From WHSW01 sp033856255 (lineage in GTDB: Bacteria > Actinomycetota > Thermoleophilia > Solirubrobacterales > 70-9): DNA of 64,000 nucleotides. How positions within the stretch are numbered: the stretch's first letter is position 1; every line of letters starts with the position of its first letter. This document shows, piece by piece, positions 33,302 through 41,450 of this stretch. Position numbers and translations under genes: made by a program. The stretch spans positions 100,838 through 164,837 of the forward strand of contig JAWVFH010000027.1 in NCBI GenBank assembly GCA_033856255.1, in the 5' to 3' direction. Under the pieces are notes generated by a model, which was not told the DNA's origin, ran no database searches, and was given only the letters and a program-made list of their open reading frames with translations.

Positions 33302-33702
33302 GGCTCGACCACCGTTTCGCAGTCGTAGACGCCGTCCTCGACCACATCGACGACCGCCAGGTCGCGGCCGGCGCCGCAGTTGATCGAATCCGGGTGCCCG
33401 TCGCGGGCGTAGATGCGGTCACGCCCCGGGGCGGGCAGGACGACGCCGTCGCGCATGTTGAAGCTGTCGCGCCCGCCCTCGCCGTGCAAGGAGTCCGGGC
33501 CGGGGCCGCCGATCAGAACGTCTCGACCCTCGCGGCCGAAGAGCTTGTCGTCGCCGGCCAGCCCCTTGAGCACGTCGTCTCCCTTCGTCCCCACCAGGCG
33601 GTCACCGTGCGCGGTGCCCCCCCGGTCGACGGCGAGCGCCACGCTGACGGCCGCGCACGCCGCGAGCGCTGCGATCACCGCGAAGAGGCCCATCCTGCCC
33701 AT
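33298..33702 (-). CDS. secreted RTX-like (calcium-binding nonapeptide) protein
   Basis: A 134-residue exported protein: N-terminal hydrophobic segment (5-24), then DRLVGTKGDDVLKGLAGDDKLFGREGRDVLIGGPGPDSL, a run of GGxGxD-type nonapeptides that form a Ca-binding beta-roll. The C-terminus INCGAGRDLAVVDVVEDGVYDCE has two Cys in the same arrangement as the two RTX-like proteins of the tRNA-Cys element. Overlaps the phospholipase start by four bases. Confidence 0.8.
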   Translation of the reverse strand: MGRMGLFAVIAALAACAAVSVALAVDRGGTAHGDRLVGTKGDDVLKGLAGDDKLFGREGRDVLIGGPGPDSLHGEGGRDSFNMRDGVVLPAPGRDRIYARDGHPDSINCGAGRDLAVVDVVEDGVYDCETVVEP

Positions 33703-33749
33703 GCGTTCGCGAGCCTACTCCCGTTCTCGGCGCCGATGTTGCACTGCGG

Positions 33750-34058
33750 TTACGCCGGTCCCTCGGGCTCGACCACGAGCGTCAGCCCCTCCACCCCCGC
33801 GACCCGGACGCTCTCGCCCGTGCCGCCGGCTCCGCGAGCTCTCCAGATCTCGCCGCGCACCCGGACCCGGTCGGGCCCGATCACCTCGCCGCGCTGGCCG
33901 ATCATGCCCTCGGCGCCCGTCGTCACCCGGTAGCGGCGCAGGAAGCGGATCCAGAGGAACACCTCGCCGACCTCGAACAGCAGGGCGCAGAACACGACCA
34001 CGAACCGCCACGGGTCGGGGAGGAAGAAGAGGCCGGCGATCGCAAGCGCGAGGATCAC
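33750..34058 (-). CDS. NfeD-like membrane protein
   Basis: A 102-residue protein: two membrane segments (about 1-12 and 17-38) followed by a short OB-like domain (MIGQRGEVIGPDRVRVRGEIWRARG), the layout of short NfeD proteins, which normally accompany stomatin-like flotillins or a serine protease. No such partner is in this window. GTG start. Role unknown. Confidence 0.7.
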   Translation of the reverse strand: MILALAIAGLFFLPDPWRFVVVFCALLFEVGEVFLWIRFLRRYRVTTGAEGMIGQRGEVIGPDRVRVRGEIWRARGAGGTGESVRVAGVEGLTLVVEPEGPA

Positions 34059-34164
34059 GCCGATCCATGATGACGGAGATAGCTCCTTACATTTCGCCGC
34101 CGCCGGACGTTTAGGTCACAGGTCGGCGCGAGAGGCGCCGCTCGATCTCGGAGGAGGACGGGCC

Positions 34165-34761
34165 ATGGATGCGACCCAGCGGTACGCCGACGCGACGGAG
34201 CGCTTCTTCAGTGATCGGCCCGGGGCCCAGGCACACGGTCGCGGCGTCGCCCGAGTCGCCGTCCGGGCCGCGGCCGCGCTCGGCTTCGGCAAGTCGGCGA
34301 TCGGCCGGATCGGCCTCGCGGCCACCCTGCACGACGTCGGCAAGCAGCTGATCAGCGACGAGATCCTCGAGAAGGCCGGGCCGCTCACACCGGCCGAATG
34401 GGTGCGGATCCGCCTGCACCCGATCCTCGGCGAGCAGATGCTGCTCGGCGAGGGGCTGACCGACATCGCTCCCTGGGTGCGCTCTCATCACGAGCGCCAC
34501 GACGGCCTCGGCTATCCCGACGGCCTCGCGGGCGAGCAGATCCCGCTCGAGGGGCGCCTGCTCGCCTGCGCCGACGCCTACGACGCGATGATCTCCGATC
34601 GTTGCTACCGCCCGGCGATGAGTCCGCGCGAGGCGCGCGAGGAGCTGATTCTCGGGTCGGGGACTCAATTCGACCCAAAAGTCCTCACCGTGGTTCTACG
34701 ATGCACGGACAATGAGCTCGATCAGCGCGGCATGGACGCCGTGCCCTCGCGTCTCGGCTGA
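34165..34761 (+). CDS. stand-alone HD-GYP domain protein
   Basis: A 198-residue protein that is almost entirely one HD-GYP domain: H24, HDVGK (56-60), HHERHDGLGYPDGL (108-121) and DAYDAMISDRCYRP. HD-GYP proteins are metal-dependent phosphodiesterases of cyclic-di-GMP. All metal ligands I can check are present, so activity is plausible. There is no receiver or sensor domain. It precedes the sigma factor gene by 33 bp. Confidence 0.87.
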   Translation: MDATQRYADATERFFSDRPGAQAHGRGVARVAVRAAAALGFGKSAIGRIGLAATLHDVGKQLISDEILEKAGPLTPAEWVRIRLHPILGEQMLLGEGLTDIAPWVRSHHERHDGLGYPDGLAGEQIPLEGRLLACADAYDAMISDRCYRPAMSPREAREELILGSGTQFDPKVLTVVLRCTDNELDQRGMDAVPSRLG

Positions 34762-34794
34762 TGGCCCACGGTGGGTGGGGGCGGCGCTTCCGCG

Positions 34795-36360
34795 ATGAGT
34801 TCCAGCGCGCTCGTGCTGCCGCGCGAGCCCTCCCGTCATCTGCTGCTGTCGACGCTCTCCGACGAGCGCCTGGCCAAGCTCGCGGCCCAGGGTTCCGAGC
34901 CCGCCTTTGCGGCGATCTACAAGCGATTCCACCAGGAGATCTATCGCTACTGCCAGTCGATCACGGGCAACGAGCAGGACGCCCGCGACGCCCTTCAGGA
35001 GGCGATGATCAAGGCGATGCGCGGGCTTCCGGGCGAGCCGCGCAAGATCGCGCTGAAGCCGTGGCTGTTCCGGATCGCCCACAACGAGGCGGTCAACCAG
35101 ATGCGTAGGCGTCGCCCCACGACGCCGCTCGACTCGATCGCCGAGCTGCCTGCCGCCGACCGCGACAACGACTCGCACGAGCGGGTCCGCGAGCTGTTCG
35201 ACGACCTCTCCGCCCTGACCGCACGCCAGCGCGGCGCCCTGGTGATGCGGGAGCTGAACGGACTCAGCTACGAGGAGATCGGGGCAGCGCTGGACACCTC
35301 TGCGGCGGGCGCGAAGCAGAGCGTCTACGAGGCCCGCCTGGCGCTGGTGGACGTCGCCCGCGGGCGCGAGACCGACTGCCGCGAGGTCTGCGAGCGGATC
35401 TCGGCGCGCGACCGGCGGCTGCTGCGGGCCCGCGGCGTCCGCGCCCATCTTGCGTCGTGTGCCAGCTGTCGCGAGTTCGAGGCCGGGATCGGCGCCCGCA
35501 GCGAGGGACTGGCCCTGGTCTCGCCGCTGCCGGCCGTGGCCGCGGCCGGGATCCTCAACCAGGTGATCGGCGCCGGAGCCGGTGCCGGCGGAACCGGGAT
35601 CGGGCTGGTCACGGCGGGTACCTCGCTGACAGCCCTGGCCAAGCTCGGGGTCGCCGGCGTGATCGCGCTCGGCGTCGGCACGGTCGCGATCGAGACCCGC
35701 GATTCCGGCCCCGGCACCGGCGGCGGTGCCACGGCGGGCGGCGCTGCGCAGCCGGTCGTCCTCGAGCCGGCCGGCTCGAAGCTCGATTCCAGCCCGGCGA
35801 GTGGCGGCAGCCACGCGGCCGCCGACAGCCCGGCCGCGCGCGGCCACGCGCGGACCTCCGGCAACGACCACCGGGGCCACAACGGCGCGGGTGGTGGCGG
35901 TCCCAGCGACGCGAGCGGTGGCGGCTCGGGCGGGTCGACCTCCTCCCCCGGCACGTCCTCGGCAGCGTCCTCCGCCTCGCCGGCGGCTGGCGGCGGGTCC
36001 GGCGGCGGGTCCGGTGGCAACGCCGGCAGCGCCGGCGATCAGGGCTCGGCCGCGACCGGCGATCCCGGCGGCGACTCGAGCCCGGGGTCATCATCCGGCG
36101 GCGGATCGTCATCCGGCACCGGATCGTCCGGCACCCCGCCCGGCCAGGGCGGCACACCTCCAGGTCAGGGCGGCACCCCGCCCGGCCTCGGCGGCGAGCT
36201 CCCGCCCGGCCAGGGCGGCACACCTCCGGGTCTCGACGGCGAGCTTCCGCCCGGCCAGGGCGGCACACCTCCGGGCCTCGACGGCGTACTCCCGCCCGGC
36301 CAGGGCGGCATCAACCCGGGGAACGGCAACGGTCCGCCCCCGGGACACGGCGGCGGCTGA
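34795..36360 (+). CDS. ECF-like sigma factor fused to an anti-sigma-like zinc motif and long Gly/Pro tail
   Basis: A 521-residue protein from ATG 34795 (MSSSALVLPREPS). Sigma region 2 is at about 33-105 (EPAFAAIYKRFHQEIYRYCQS, ARDALQEAMIKAMR) and region 4 at about 135-185 (LTARQRGALVMRELNGLSYEEIG). It continues with VCERISARDRRLLRARGVRAHLASCASC: H218, C222 and C225 match a zf-HC2 anti-sigma zinc site. A hydrophobic stretch at about 280-299 could cross the membrane; the rest is Gly/Ser and then PPGQGG repeats (45-bp DNA units from 36217). One polypeptide thus seems to hold sigma factor, its regulator and an exterior. Confidence 0.8.
   Translation: MSSSALVLPREPSRHLLLSTLSDERLAKLAAQGSEPAFAAIYKRFHQEIYRYCQSITGNEQDARDALQEAMIKAMRGLPGEPRKIALKPWLFRIAHNEAVNQMRRRRPTTPLDSIAELPAADRDNDSHERVRELFDDLSALTARQRGALVMRELNGLSYEEIGAALDTSAAGAKQSVYEARLALVDVARGRETDCREVCERISARDRRLLRARGVRAHLASCASCREFEAGIGARSEGLALVSPLPAVAAAGILNQVIGAGAGAGGTGIGLVTAGTSLTALAKLGVAGVIALGVGTVAIETRDSGPGTGGGATAGGAAQPVVLEPAGSKLDSSPASGGSHAAADSPAARGHARTSGNDHRGHNGAGGGGPSDASGGGSGGSTSSPGTSSAASSASPAAGGGSGGGSGGNAGSAGDQGSAATGDPGGDSSPGSSSGGGSSSGTGSSGTPPGQGGTPPGQGGTPPGLGGELPPGQGGTPPGLDGELPPGQGGTPPGLDGVLPPGQGGINPGNGNGPPPGHGGG
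36217..36306 (+). repeat. 45-bp tandem repeats in the sigma-factor tail
   Basis: Two nearly identical 45-bp units (36217-36261, 36262-36306), each coding GTPPGLDGELPPGQG, with degenerate half-units upstream from about 36130 and a truncated third unit after 36307. Confidence 0.85.
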
Positions 36361-36413
36361 GCGCCTGAGCGCAACCGTCGCAGCGCGCCACCCCGCTCTG
36401 TAATCATCGCCCG

Positions 36414-37556
36414 ATGGCGTGGGGAGTACGGGGAGTTGCGCTGGTGCTCGCTGCCGCGATCGCGCTTGCGCTCGCGGGGACAGCGCACGCCGACGTCACC
36501 TGGCTCTGCAGGCCAGGCGCCGAGCCGAACCCCTGCGAGGGTGACCTGACGACCACGGTCCAGCGGCCCGACGGCACCGACACGGTGCAGCCGGGTGCGA
36601 TCCCCAAGCACCGGCGGATCGACTGCTTCTACGTCTACCCGACCGTCTCCCAGGACCCAGGCACCAACTCGGACAAGTCGATCGACCCGGAGATGGAGGC
36701 GATCGCTCACTACCAGGCGCAGCGGTTCTCGCGCTACTGCCGCGTCTACGCGCCGGTCTACCGCCAGCGAACACTGGCGGCGATCGCGGCGAGCAGCACC
36801 GACCCGGGGCCGTACAACCTCGCCTTCGCCGACGTCGTCGAAGCCTGGAACGACTATCTGGCGAACTACAACCACGGCCGCGGCGTAGCGCTGATCGGCC
36901 ACTCGCAGGGCTCGCGCATGCTGCGCGGCCTGATCCGCAACTACATCGACGACCGGCCCGCCGTGCGAAGGCGCCTGGTCGGCGCGATCATCCCCGGCGC
37001 CAACGTCCTCGTCCGCAAGGGTGCGAACGCCCACGGCGACTTCGACCACGTTCCCGGCTGCCGCCGCCCGGGCCAGTTCGGCTGCGTCGTCGCCTGGTCC
37101 TCGTTCAACGATGTGCCGCCGTCGAACTCGCGCTTCGGCCGCTCCCCGACCACTGCCGACACAACCGACCTCGCCCTTCCCAGCGGACCGGACTACGAGG
37201 TCCTCTGCACCGACCCCGAGGAGCTGACCGGCGGCAGCGGCCGGCTGACCACGCTGACGCGCTCGGACCCCTACCCCGGGGTGATCGGCGTACTGATCAC
37301 GCAGACGTTCGGCGGCCCGCCGCCCACCGCGGCGACGCCCTGGCTGAGCCCGCGCGACCGCTACACCGGCCGCTGCGCCTCGGCCGACGGCGCCAACTAC
37401 CTCGACGTGCAGCCGATCGGCGCCGCCCGCCACCTCAACCCCTCCCCCGACAGCACCTGGGGCCTGCACATCCTCGACATGAACATCGCCTACGGCGAGC
37501 TCGAGCGGATCCTCGCGGCGCAGGCCAGGAGCTACCTCGCCGCCGGCGGGAACTGA
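36414..37556 (+). CDS. secreted DUF3089-family alpha/beta hydrolase
   Basis: A 380-residue exported protein: signal peptide to about residue 26 (ALALAGTAHA), then the DUF3089 core. CFYVYPTVSQDPGTNSD (71-87) is a family hallmark, and IGHSQGSRM with S164 is the nucleophile elbow of an alpha/beta hydrolase. Several Cys suggest disulphides. The substrate is unknown; lipase or esterase-like activity is the natural guess. Confidence 0.85.
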   Translation: MAWGVRGVALVLAAAIALALAGTAHADVTWLCRPGAEPNPCEGDLTTTVQRPDGTDTVQPGAIPKHRRIDCFYVYPTVSQDPGTNSDKSIDPEMEAIAHYQAQRFSRYCRVYAPVYRQRTLAAIAASSTDPGPYNLAFADVVEAWNDYLANYNHGRGVALIGHSQGSRMLRGLIRNYIDDRPAVRRRLVGAIIPGANVLVRKGANAHGDFDHVPGCRRPGQFGCVVAWSSFNDVPPSNSRFGRSPTTADTTDLALPSGPDYEVLCTDPEELTGGSGRLTTLTRSDPYPGVIGVLITQTFGGPPPTAATPWLSPRDRYTGRCASADGANYLDVQPIGAARHLNPSPDSTWGLHILDMNIAYGELERILAAQARSYLAAGGN

Positions 37557-37660
37557 ACGCCGCTCAAACCGGCGCACGCGAGGCGGAGACCTGTTTCGAT
37601 TCGGCGCTCGTCGGGTAAGTCGGGTTCGGGTTTCGGGGTTTTCTACCTAGTGGGGTTCTC

Positions 37661-39043
37661 ATGAAGTGTTTCGTCCTGTCCGTCGCGGCCGCCGCCATGC
37701 TTGCCGGCGCCGCGCCCGCCGCCGCGCAGGTCGGCCTGCCCCCACTCCCGTCCACCCCGTCCGATCACGCCGTGATGTCCGGCAACGTCGAGTACCTGGG
37801 CTCGATCAAGCAGGACGTCGGCATGACCGCCGGCGCGAAGGTCGTGGGTGACCGGCTGTTCGTCACCTCGGGCAAGAACATCTCGATCTACGACATCTCG
37901 GACCCGGCGTCGCCGAAGCCCCTCGGCCAGCTGTTCACCAACGTCGCCTGGGAGAACGAGGAGGTGCCGACCAACGGCAAGGTGCTCGCGGTCGCCAGTG
38001 ACTTCTACTCGGTCGTGCCCGAGTGCCTCGCGGCGCTCGCGCCGGACGGCTGCGTGCAGTTCTTCGACGTCCGCGATCCAGCGAACATCAAGCAGGTCGG
38101 CACGATCCCGATCGCCAACCACACCGCGGAGTGCGCGCTCGACTGCCAGTACTTCTACGGCCGGGCGGGCACGATCATCGACGCGCGCGGGATCCTCGAC
38201 GGCACGCCGCCGACGGTGATCGGCAACTGGATCGACGAGCTCGGTGCCCAAGGCGTCGACGAGAAGAGCTGTCACCACATCCGCGAGCTCCGCCCGGGGA
38301 TCCTGCTCAGCGCCTGCCAACCGTTCACCGTGTTCTCGATCAACGCCGCCGACGGCGGCTCGCCGGCGCATCCGAAGGTGCTCTACACCGGCGAGGCCGC
38401 CAAGTTCGTCCACTCCGCCCGCTGGCCGCGAGGCGGCAAGGACAAGTTCCTGCTCACGGGCGGCGAGCAGAACTTCAGGGGCCGCTGCGAGCTCAACAAC
38501 AGCGAGTTCTCCGTCTACAGCGCGGAGAACGTGCTCCGCCACCGCTCGACGACGTTCGATGGGCCGATCGCCCAGGTCCCCCCGGCCGGCAACGGGTACT
38601 ACGCCGACGGCAAGCCGGTGGCCGGCCCCCTCGGCTGCTCGGTCCACTGGTTCCAGGAGCACCCGACGTTCCGAAACGGCGGCCTCGTGGCGATCTCCGA
38701 GTACGAGGACGGGGTGCGCTTCCTGCAGATCCAGAAGGACGGCTCGATCGTCGAGCAGGGTTACTTCCTCTCCCTCGGCAGCTCCTCGTCGTCGCCGAAA
38801 TGGGCCGGCAAGGACGACGTCCTCTACTCGATCGACTACCTGCGCGGGATCGACATCCTGCGCTGGACGGGCGAGCACTACGTGCCCGGCAAGCACGAGC
38901 GAGGCGGCGTGCCCGGCACCAACGGCGTCACGCCGCCGCCGGAGCCGACACGGGCCGAGGCCGCGCAGCGCGATCGCCTTGCCAAGCAGCTCCGCGCCAC
39001 CGGCTGGGCCCCGTACCTCTGCTCGCTCGCCGGCCGCACCTGA
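37661..39043 (+). CDS. secreted LVIVD-repeat protein
   Basis: A 460-residue exported protein with a clean signal peptide (FVLSVAAAAMLAGAAPAAAQ). Repeated strands such as GDRLFVTSGKNISIYDISDPASPKPLG and VQFFDVRDPANIKQVG are LVIVD-type beta-propeller blades. DCQYFYGRAG, SCHHIRELRPG and SARWPRGGKDKFLLTGGE are well-conserved internal motifs in actinobacterial relatives. It probably binds a ligand or surface partner; function unknown. Confidence 0.75.
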   Translation: MKCFVLSVAAAAMLAGAAPAAAQVGLPPLPSTPSDHAVMSGNVEYLGSIKQDVGMTAGAKVVGDRLFVTSGKNISIYDISDPASPKPLGQLFTNVAWENEEVPTNGKVLAVASDFYSVVPECLAALAPDGCVQFFDVRDPANIKQVGTIPIANHTAECALDCQYFYGRAGTIIDARGILDGTPPTVIGNWIDELGAQGVDEKSCHHIRELRPGILLSACQPFTVFSINAADGGSPAHPKVLYTGEAAKFVHSARWPRGGKDKFLLTGGEQNFRGRCELNNSEFSVYSAENVLRHRSTTFDGPIAQVPPAGNGYYADGKPVAGPLGCSVHWFQEHPTFRNGGLVAISEYEDGVRFLQIQKDGSIVEQGYFLSLGSSSSSPKWAGKDDVLYSIDYLRGIDILRWTGEHYVPGKHERGGVPGTNGVTPPPEPTRAEAAQRDRLAKQLRATGWAPYLCSLAGRT

Positions 39044-39064
39044 CCCAACCGTAGGCCGTGGTAT

Positions 39065-39082
39065 CGTTAACCCTATGGTTAA
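39065..39082. promoter_or_regulatory. inverted repeat overlapping the ArsR start codon
   Basis: GTTAACC-CTAT-GGTTAAC, a perfect 7-bp palindrome with the ATG (39075-39077) inside. A typical autoregulatory operator for a winged-helix repressor. Confidence 0.7.
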
Positions 39083-39383
39083 CGATCCGTTCAAGGCGCT
39101 TTCGCACCCGATCCGCCGCGGCATCGTCGAACGCCTCGCCGCGGGTCCGGCGACGGTGGGCGATGCCACGACGGGCTTCGGGGTGTCCAAGCCCGCGATC
39201 TCCAAACACCTGAAGGTGCTGGAGGAAACGGGCGTGGTGACACGCGTGGTCGACGGTCGGACGCACCGGCTCTCGCTCGACACCCAAGCGCTCGGCGAGG
39301 CCGCCGACTGGATGGATCGCCAGCGCGCCCTCTGGGGCCGCCTGTTCGATGTCGTCGATGAGTACCTGAAGGAGCCGAAGTGA
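39075..39383 (+). CDS. ArsR-family winged-helix regulator
   Basis: A 102-residue ArsR protein: DPFKALSHPIRRGIVERLAAGPATVGD, the recognition helix VSKPAISKHLKVLEETGVV (35-53), and the wing VVDGRTHRLSLD. No metal-binding Cys pair is visible, so it belongs to the group that pairs with SRPBCC (AHSA1) proteins. It heads a four-gene operon with DUF899, a 44-aa protein and SRPBCC. The palindrome over its start suggests self-repression. Confidence 0.92.
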   Translation: MVNDPFKALSHPIRRGIVERLAAGPATVGDATTGFGVSKPAISKHLKVLEETGVVTRVVDGRTHRLSLDTQALGEAADWMDRQRALWGRLFDVVDEYLKEPK

Positions 39384-40051
39384 ACATGCCGCCGATCGTC
39401 TCGCCGCAGGAGTGGGAAGCCGCTCGCGAGGAACTGCTGATCAAGGAGAAGGAGGTGACCCGCGCCCGCGATGCGCTCGCCGCGGACCGCCGCCGGATGC
39501 CGAGGATGGCCGTCGAGAAGGACTACGCGTTCGAGGGGCCGGACGGCCCTGTGAGCCTGCTCGACCTGTTCGAAGGGCGCCGTCAGCTGATCGTCTACCG
39601 CTTCTTCTTCGAGCCCGGCGTCAACGGCTGGCCCGAGGGCGGCTGCCCCGGCTGCTCGATGGTCGCCGATCAGGTCGCCCACCCCTTCCATCTCAACGCC
39701 CGCGACACCGCGCTGGCGTTCGTGTCGCGCGCCCCGCAGGCGGACATCGAGCGCTGGAAGGCTCGGATGGGCTGGGAGGTCATCCCCTGGTACACGCTGA
39801 CCGACGACTTCGACGCCGACTTCGGCGTCGGCGAGTGGCACGGCACCAACGCCTTCCACCGCGACGAAGAGGACCGGATCTCCCGCACCTACTTCATCGA
39901 CAAGCGCGGCGACGAGGTGATGGGCGGCACCTGGAGCTACCTCGACATCACCGCGCTCGGACGCCAGGAGGAGTGGGAGGACTCGCCGGAGGGCTACCCG
40001 CAGACTCCGCCCTACAAGTGGTGGAACCGCCACGACGAGTACGGCTCGTGA
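39380..40051 (+). CDS. DUF899-family thioredoxin-like protein
   Basis: A 223-residue DUF899 protein with a thioredoxin-like fold. YAFEGPDGPVSLLDLFEGRRQLIVYRFFF opens the core and GWPEGGCPGCSMVADQ supplies a CxxC pair. FGVGEWHGTNAFHRD and the TYFIDKRGDEVMGGTWSYLD strand are family marks. Such genes sit next to ArsR/SRPBCC pairs in many actinobacteria. The function is unproved. The GTG at 39380 overlaps the ArsR stop; ATG 39386 is an alternative. Confidence 0.88.
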   Translation: MNMPPIVSPQEWEAAREELLIKEKEVTRARDALAADRRRMPRMAVEKDYAFEGPDGPVSLLDLFEGRRQLIVYRFFFEPGVNGWPEGGCPGCSMVADQVAHPFHLNARDTALAFVSRAPQADIERWKARMGWEVIPWYTLTDDFDADFGVGEWHGTNAFHRDEEDRISRTYFIDKRGDEVMGGTWSYLDITALGRQEEWEDSPEGYPQTPPYKWWNRHDEYGS

Positions 40052-40182
40052 TCGCCGCTCACGTGGGAGGTGTGCCGCTCGAGGAGATGGCGCCGTCGGT
40101 AGCCGGCGCCGGCGCCGGCCTGCTGCTGGCGCGCGCCTGGCTGACGCTGCACCTGAGGCGCCGTCGGGACCTGGGCCGATGA
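40048..40182 (+). CDS. 44-residue hydrophobic small protein
   Basis: GTG start inside the DUF899 stop (GTGA) and TGA stop inside the SRPBCC start (ATGA): four-base overlaps on both sides, the pattern of a translated operon gene. The peptide (VIAAHVGGVPLEEMAPSVAG ... ending RRRRDLGR) has one hydrophobic Ala/Leu/Gly helix at about 18-32 and a basic C-terminus, so it is probably membrane-inserted with the tail inside. No function known; easily missed by gene callers. Confidence 0.7.
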   Translation: MIAAHVGGVPLEEMAPSVAGAGAGLLLARAWLTLHLRRRRDLGR

Positions 40183-40628
40183 GCGAGAGAACGACGCTGC
40201 AGATCGAGCGCACGTTCCAGGCGCCCGCGGAGGCGGTCTTCGAGGCGTTCACGAGCGAGGAGGTGATGCGCCGCTGGTTTCACGCCGGGCACGACTGGGA
40301 GACGACCGAGGCCGAGGTCGACCTGCGGGTCGGCGGCGCCGTGCGAGTCGTCATGCGCGACCCCCACAAGGACGCCGAGTACGGCGGCAGCGGCACGTAC
40401 AGCGAGGTCGAGCCGCCGAACCGCCTCGCCTTCACCTGGATCTGGGACGACGACCCGAGGGGGACACTGATCGAGGTCGACTTCTCAGAGAGCGACGGGG
40501 CCACCACCGTCCGCTTCACCCACAGCCACCCGTGGAACGAGGAGGCGGTGCGCTCGCACGAGGATGGCTGGGGCAGGGCCTTCGACAACCTCGAGCGCGT
40601 TCTGGAGGCGGCTCGCCCGGGGGGATAG
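40179..40628 (+). CDS. SRPBCC/AHSA1-domain protein
   Basis: A 149-residue START-like ligand-binding protein: IERTFQAPAEAVFEAFTSEEVMRRWF at the N-terminus and the HEDGWGRAFDNLERVLE helix at the end are classic AHSA1 features. Proteins of this group bind hydrophobic ligands in a helix-grip cavity and are commonly co-transcribed with ArsR-type regulators. Last gene of the operon. Confidence 0.9.
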   Translation: MSERTTLQIERTFQAPAEAVFEAFTSEEVMRRWFHAGHDWETTEAEVDLRVGGAVRVVMRDPHKDAEYGGSGTYSEVEPPNRLAFTWIWDDDPRGTLIEVDFSESDGATTVRFTHSHPWNEEAVRSHEDGWGRAFDNLERVLEAARPGG

Positions 40629-40678
40629 CGCCACGTCCTATTACAGGCGGCTAGGTGTCCGGTCGATGGGAGCCCAGC

Positions 40679-41245
40679 ATGCCTTCACGCCTCTCGATAG
40701 CGACGTTCATTCTCGCCGGCTGTGCGCTCGCGATGGCTGGCTGTGGCAGTACGTCCTCCGAGGACGGCACGGCGCCGCAAGCCACCGAAACGTCCGGAGG
40801 CAGCCTGCTGTTCGTGCAGGGCGCGCGATCCGCCCGTGTCACCGACGGCGGGATCGTCCTCACAGACGCGACGGCCGGCACGCTCGCGTTCAGCGATCGC
40901 CCCGTCCGGCGAGCGGGGACGATCCCCACCGCCCGCTTCGCCGCGCGGTTCCGGCGCGCTTTCGCGGACGACCCGCCGAACGCGGCGATCAGTGTCGCGG
41001 AGGACACGAACGCATACGTTGTCGAGCTGAGCGCCCCCCGCTTCGACCAGGGTCGACGCACGCTGAGCTACGCGATCACGCGCGTACCCGGGTCACCGAG
41101 GCTGCCGGCCCGCATCGGGCCGCTGAGCGTCTTCATCGACTCGGGCGCGGACTTGTTCGGGCGCCTCGCGACACGATTGCTCGGCGGGAGCTCCGACCTC
41201 GTGCTCCCGCAGATCCCGTCCCGATTCGGGCCGCCCCAGCCCTGA
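40679..41245 (+). CDS. putative lipoprotein of unknown function
   Basis: A 188-residue protein starting at ATG 40679 (MPSRLSIATF). A short hydrophobic signal ends in LAMAGC, a lipobox with C22 as the likely acylated residue; an LAGC five residues in from F10 is also present but too close to the start. The mature part has TVRSD-poor, Arg-rich beta-strand sequence with no recognised domain. Its stop is 4 bp from the left end of the integrative element, so it is the last chromosomal gene before the insertion. Confidence 0.6.
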   Translation: MPSRLSIATFILAGCALAMAGCGSTSSEDGTAPQATETSGGSLLFVQGARSARVTDGGIVLTDATAGTLAFSDRPVRRAGTIPTARFAARFRRAFADDPPNAAISVAEDTNAYVVELSAPRFDQGRRTLSYAITRVPGSPRLPARIGPLSVFIDSGADLFGRLATRLLGGSSDLVLPQIPSRFGPPQP

Positions 41246-41248
41246 GAG

Positions 41249-41294
41249 AGGCGCCTGCCGGAATCGAACCGGCGTAAACGGCTTTGCAGGCCGC
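41249..41294 (-). repeat. attL: displaced 3' half of tRNA-Cys
   Basis: Forty-six bases identical to the anticodon-loop-to-3'-end part of the intact tRNA-Cys at the other end. After 41294 the sequence diverges completely, so this is a tRNA remnant and not a functional gene. Confidence 0.92.
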
Positions 41295-41340
41295 CCACTA
41301 TCCCCCGTTTATGGCTTAGGCAAGCCAGATATGGGTGTGG

Positions 41341-41367
41341 CGCGCCAGTAGATGCGCCAGTGACACC
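41341..41367. repeat. arm-type repeat, left end
   Basis: CGCGCCAGT, four variable bases, GCGCCAGTGACACC. The same 9 + 4 + 14 pattern occurs at the other end (57097-57123) in the same orientation. GCGCCAGT occurs twice within each copy. Position 46 bp inside attL fits an integrase arm site. Confidence 0.7.
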
Positions 41368-41450
41368 AATCGAGCCACGCGTTTTCTTGGCCGCAAACAA
41401 CGGGCTGGGTAGGGGTTGAACGGGTCAGCGGCGCGGGGGTCATCCCGTGA

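Noticed and set aside
41249..41294. A second tRNA-Cys gene
   Set aside because: Only the 3' half is present; the sequence diverges before the D arm.
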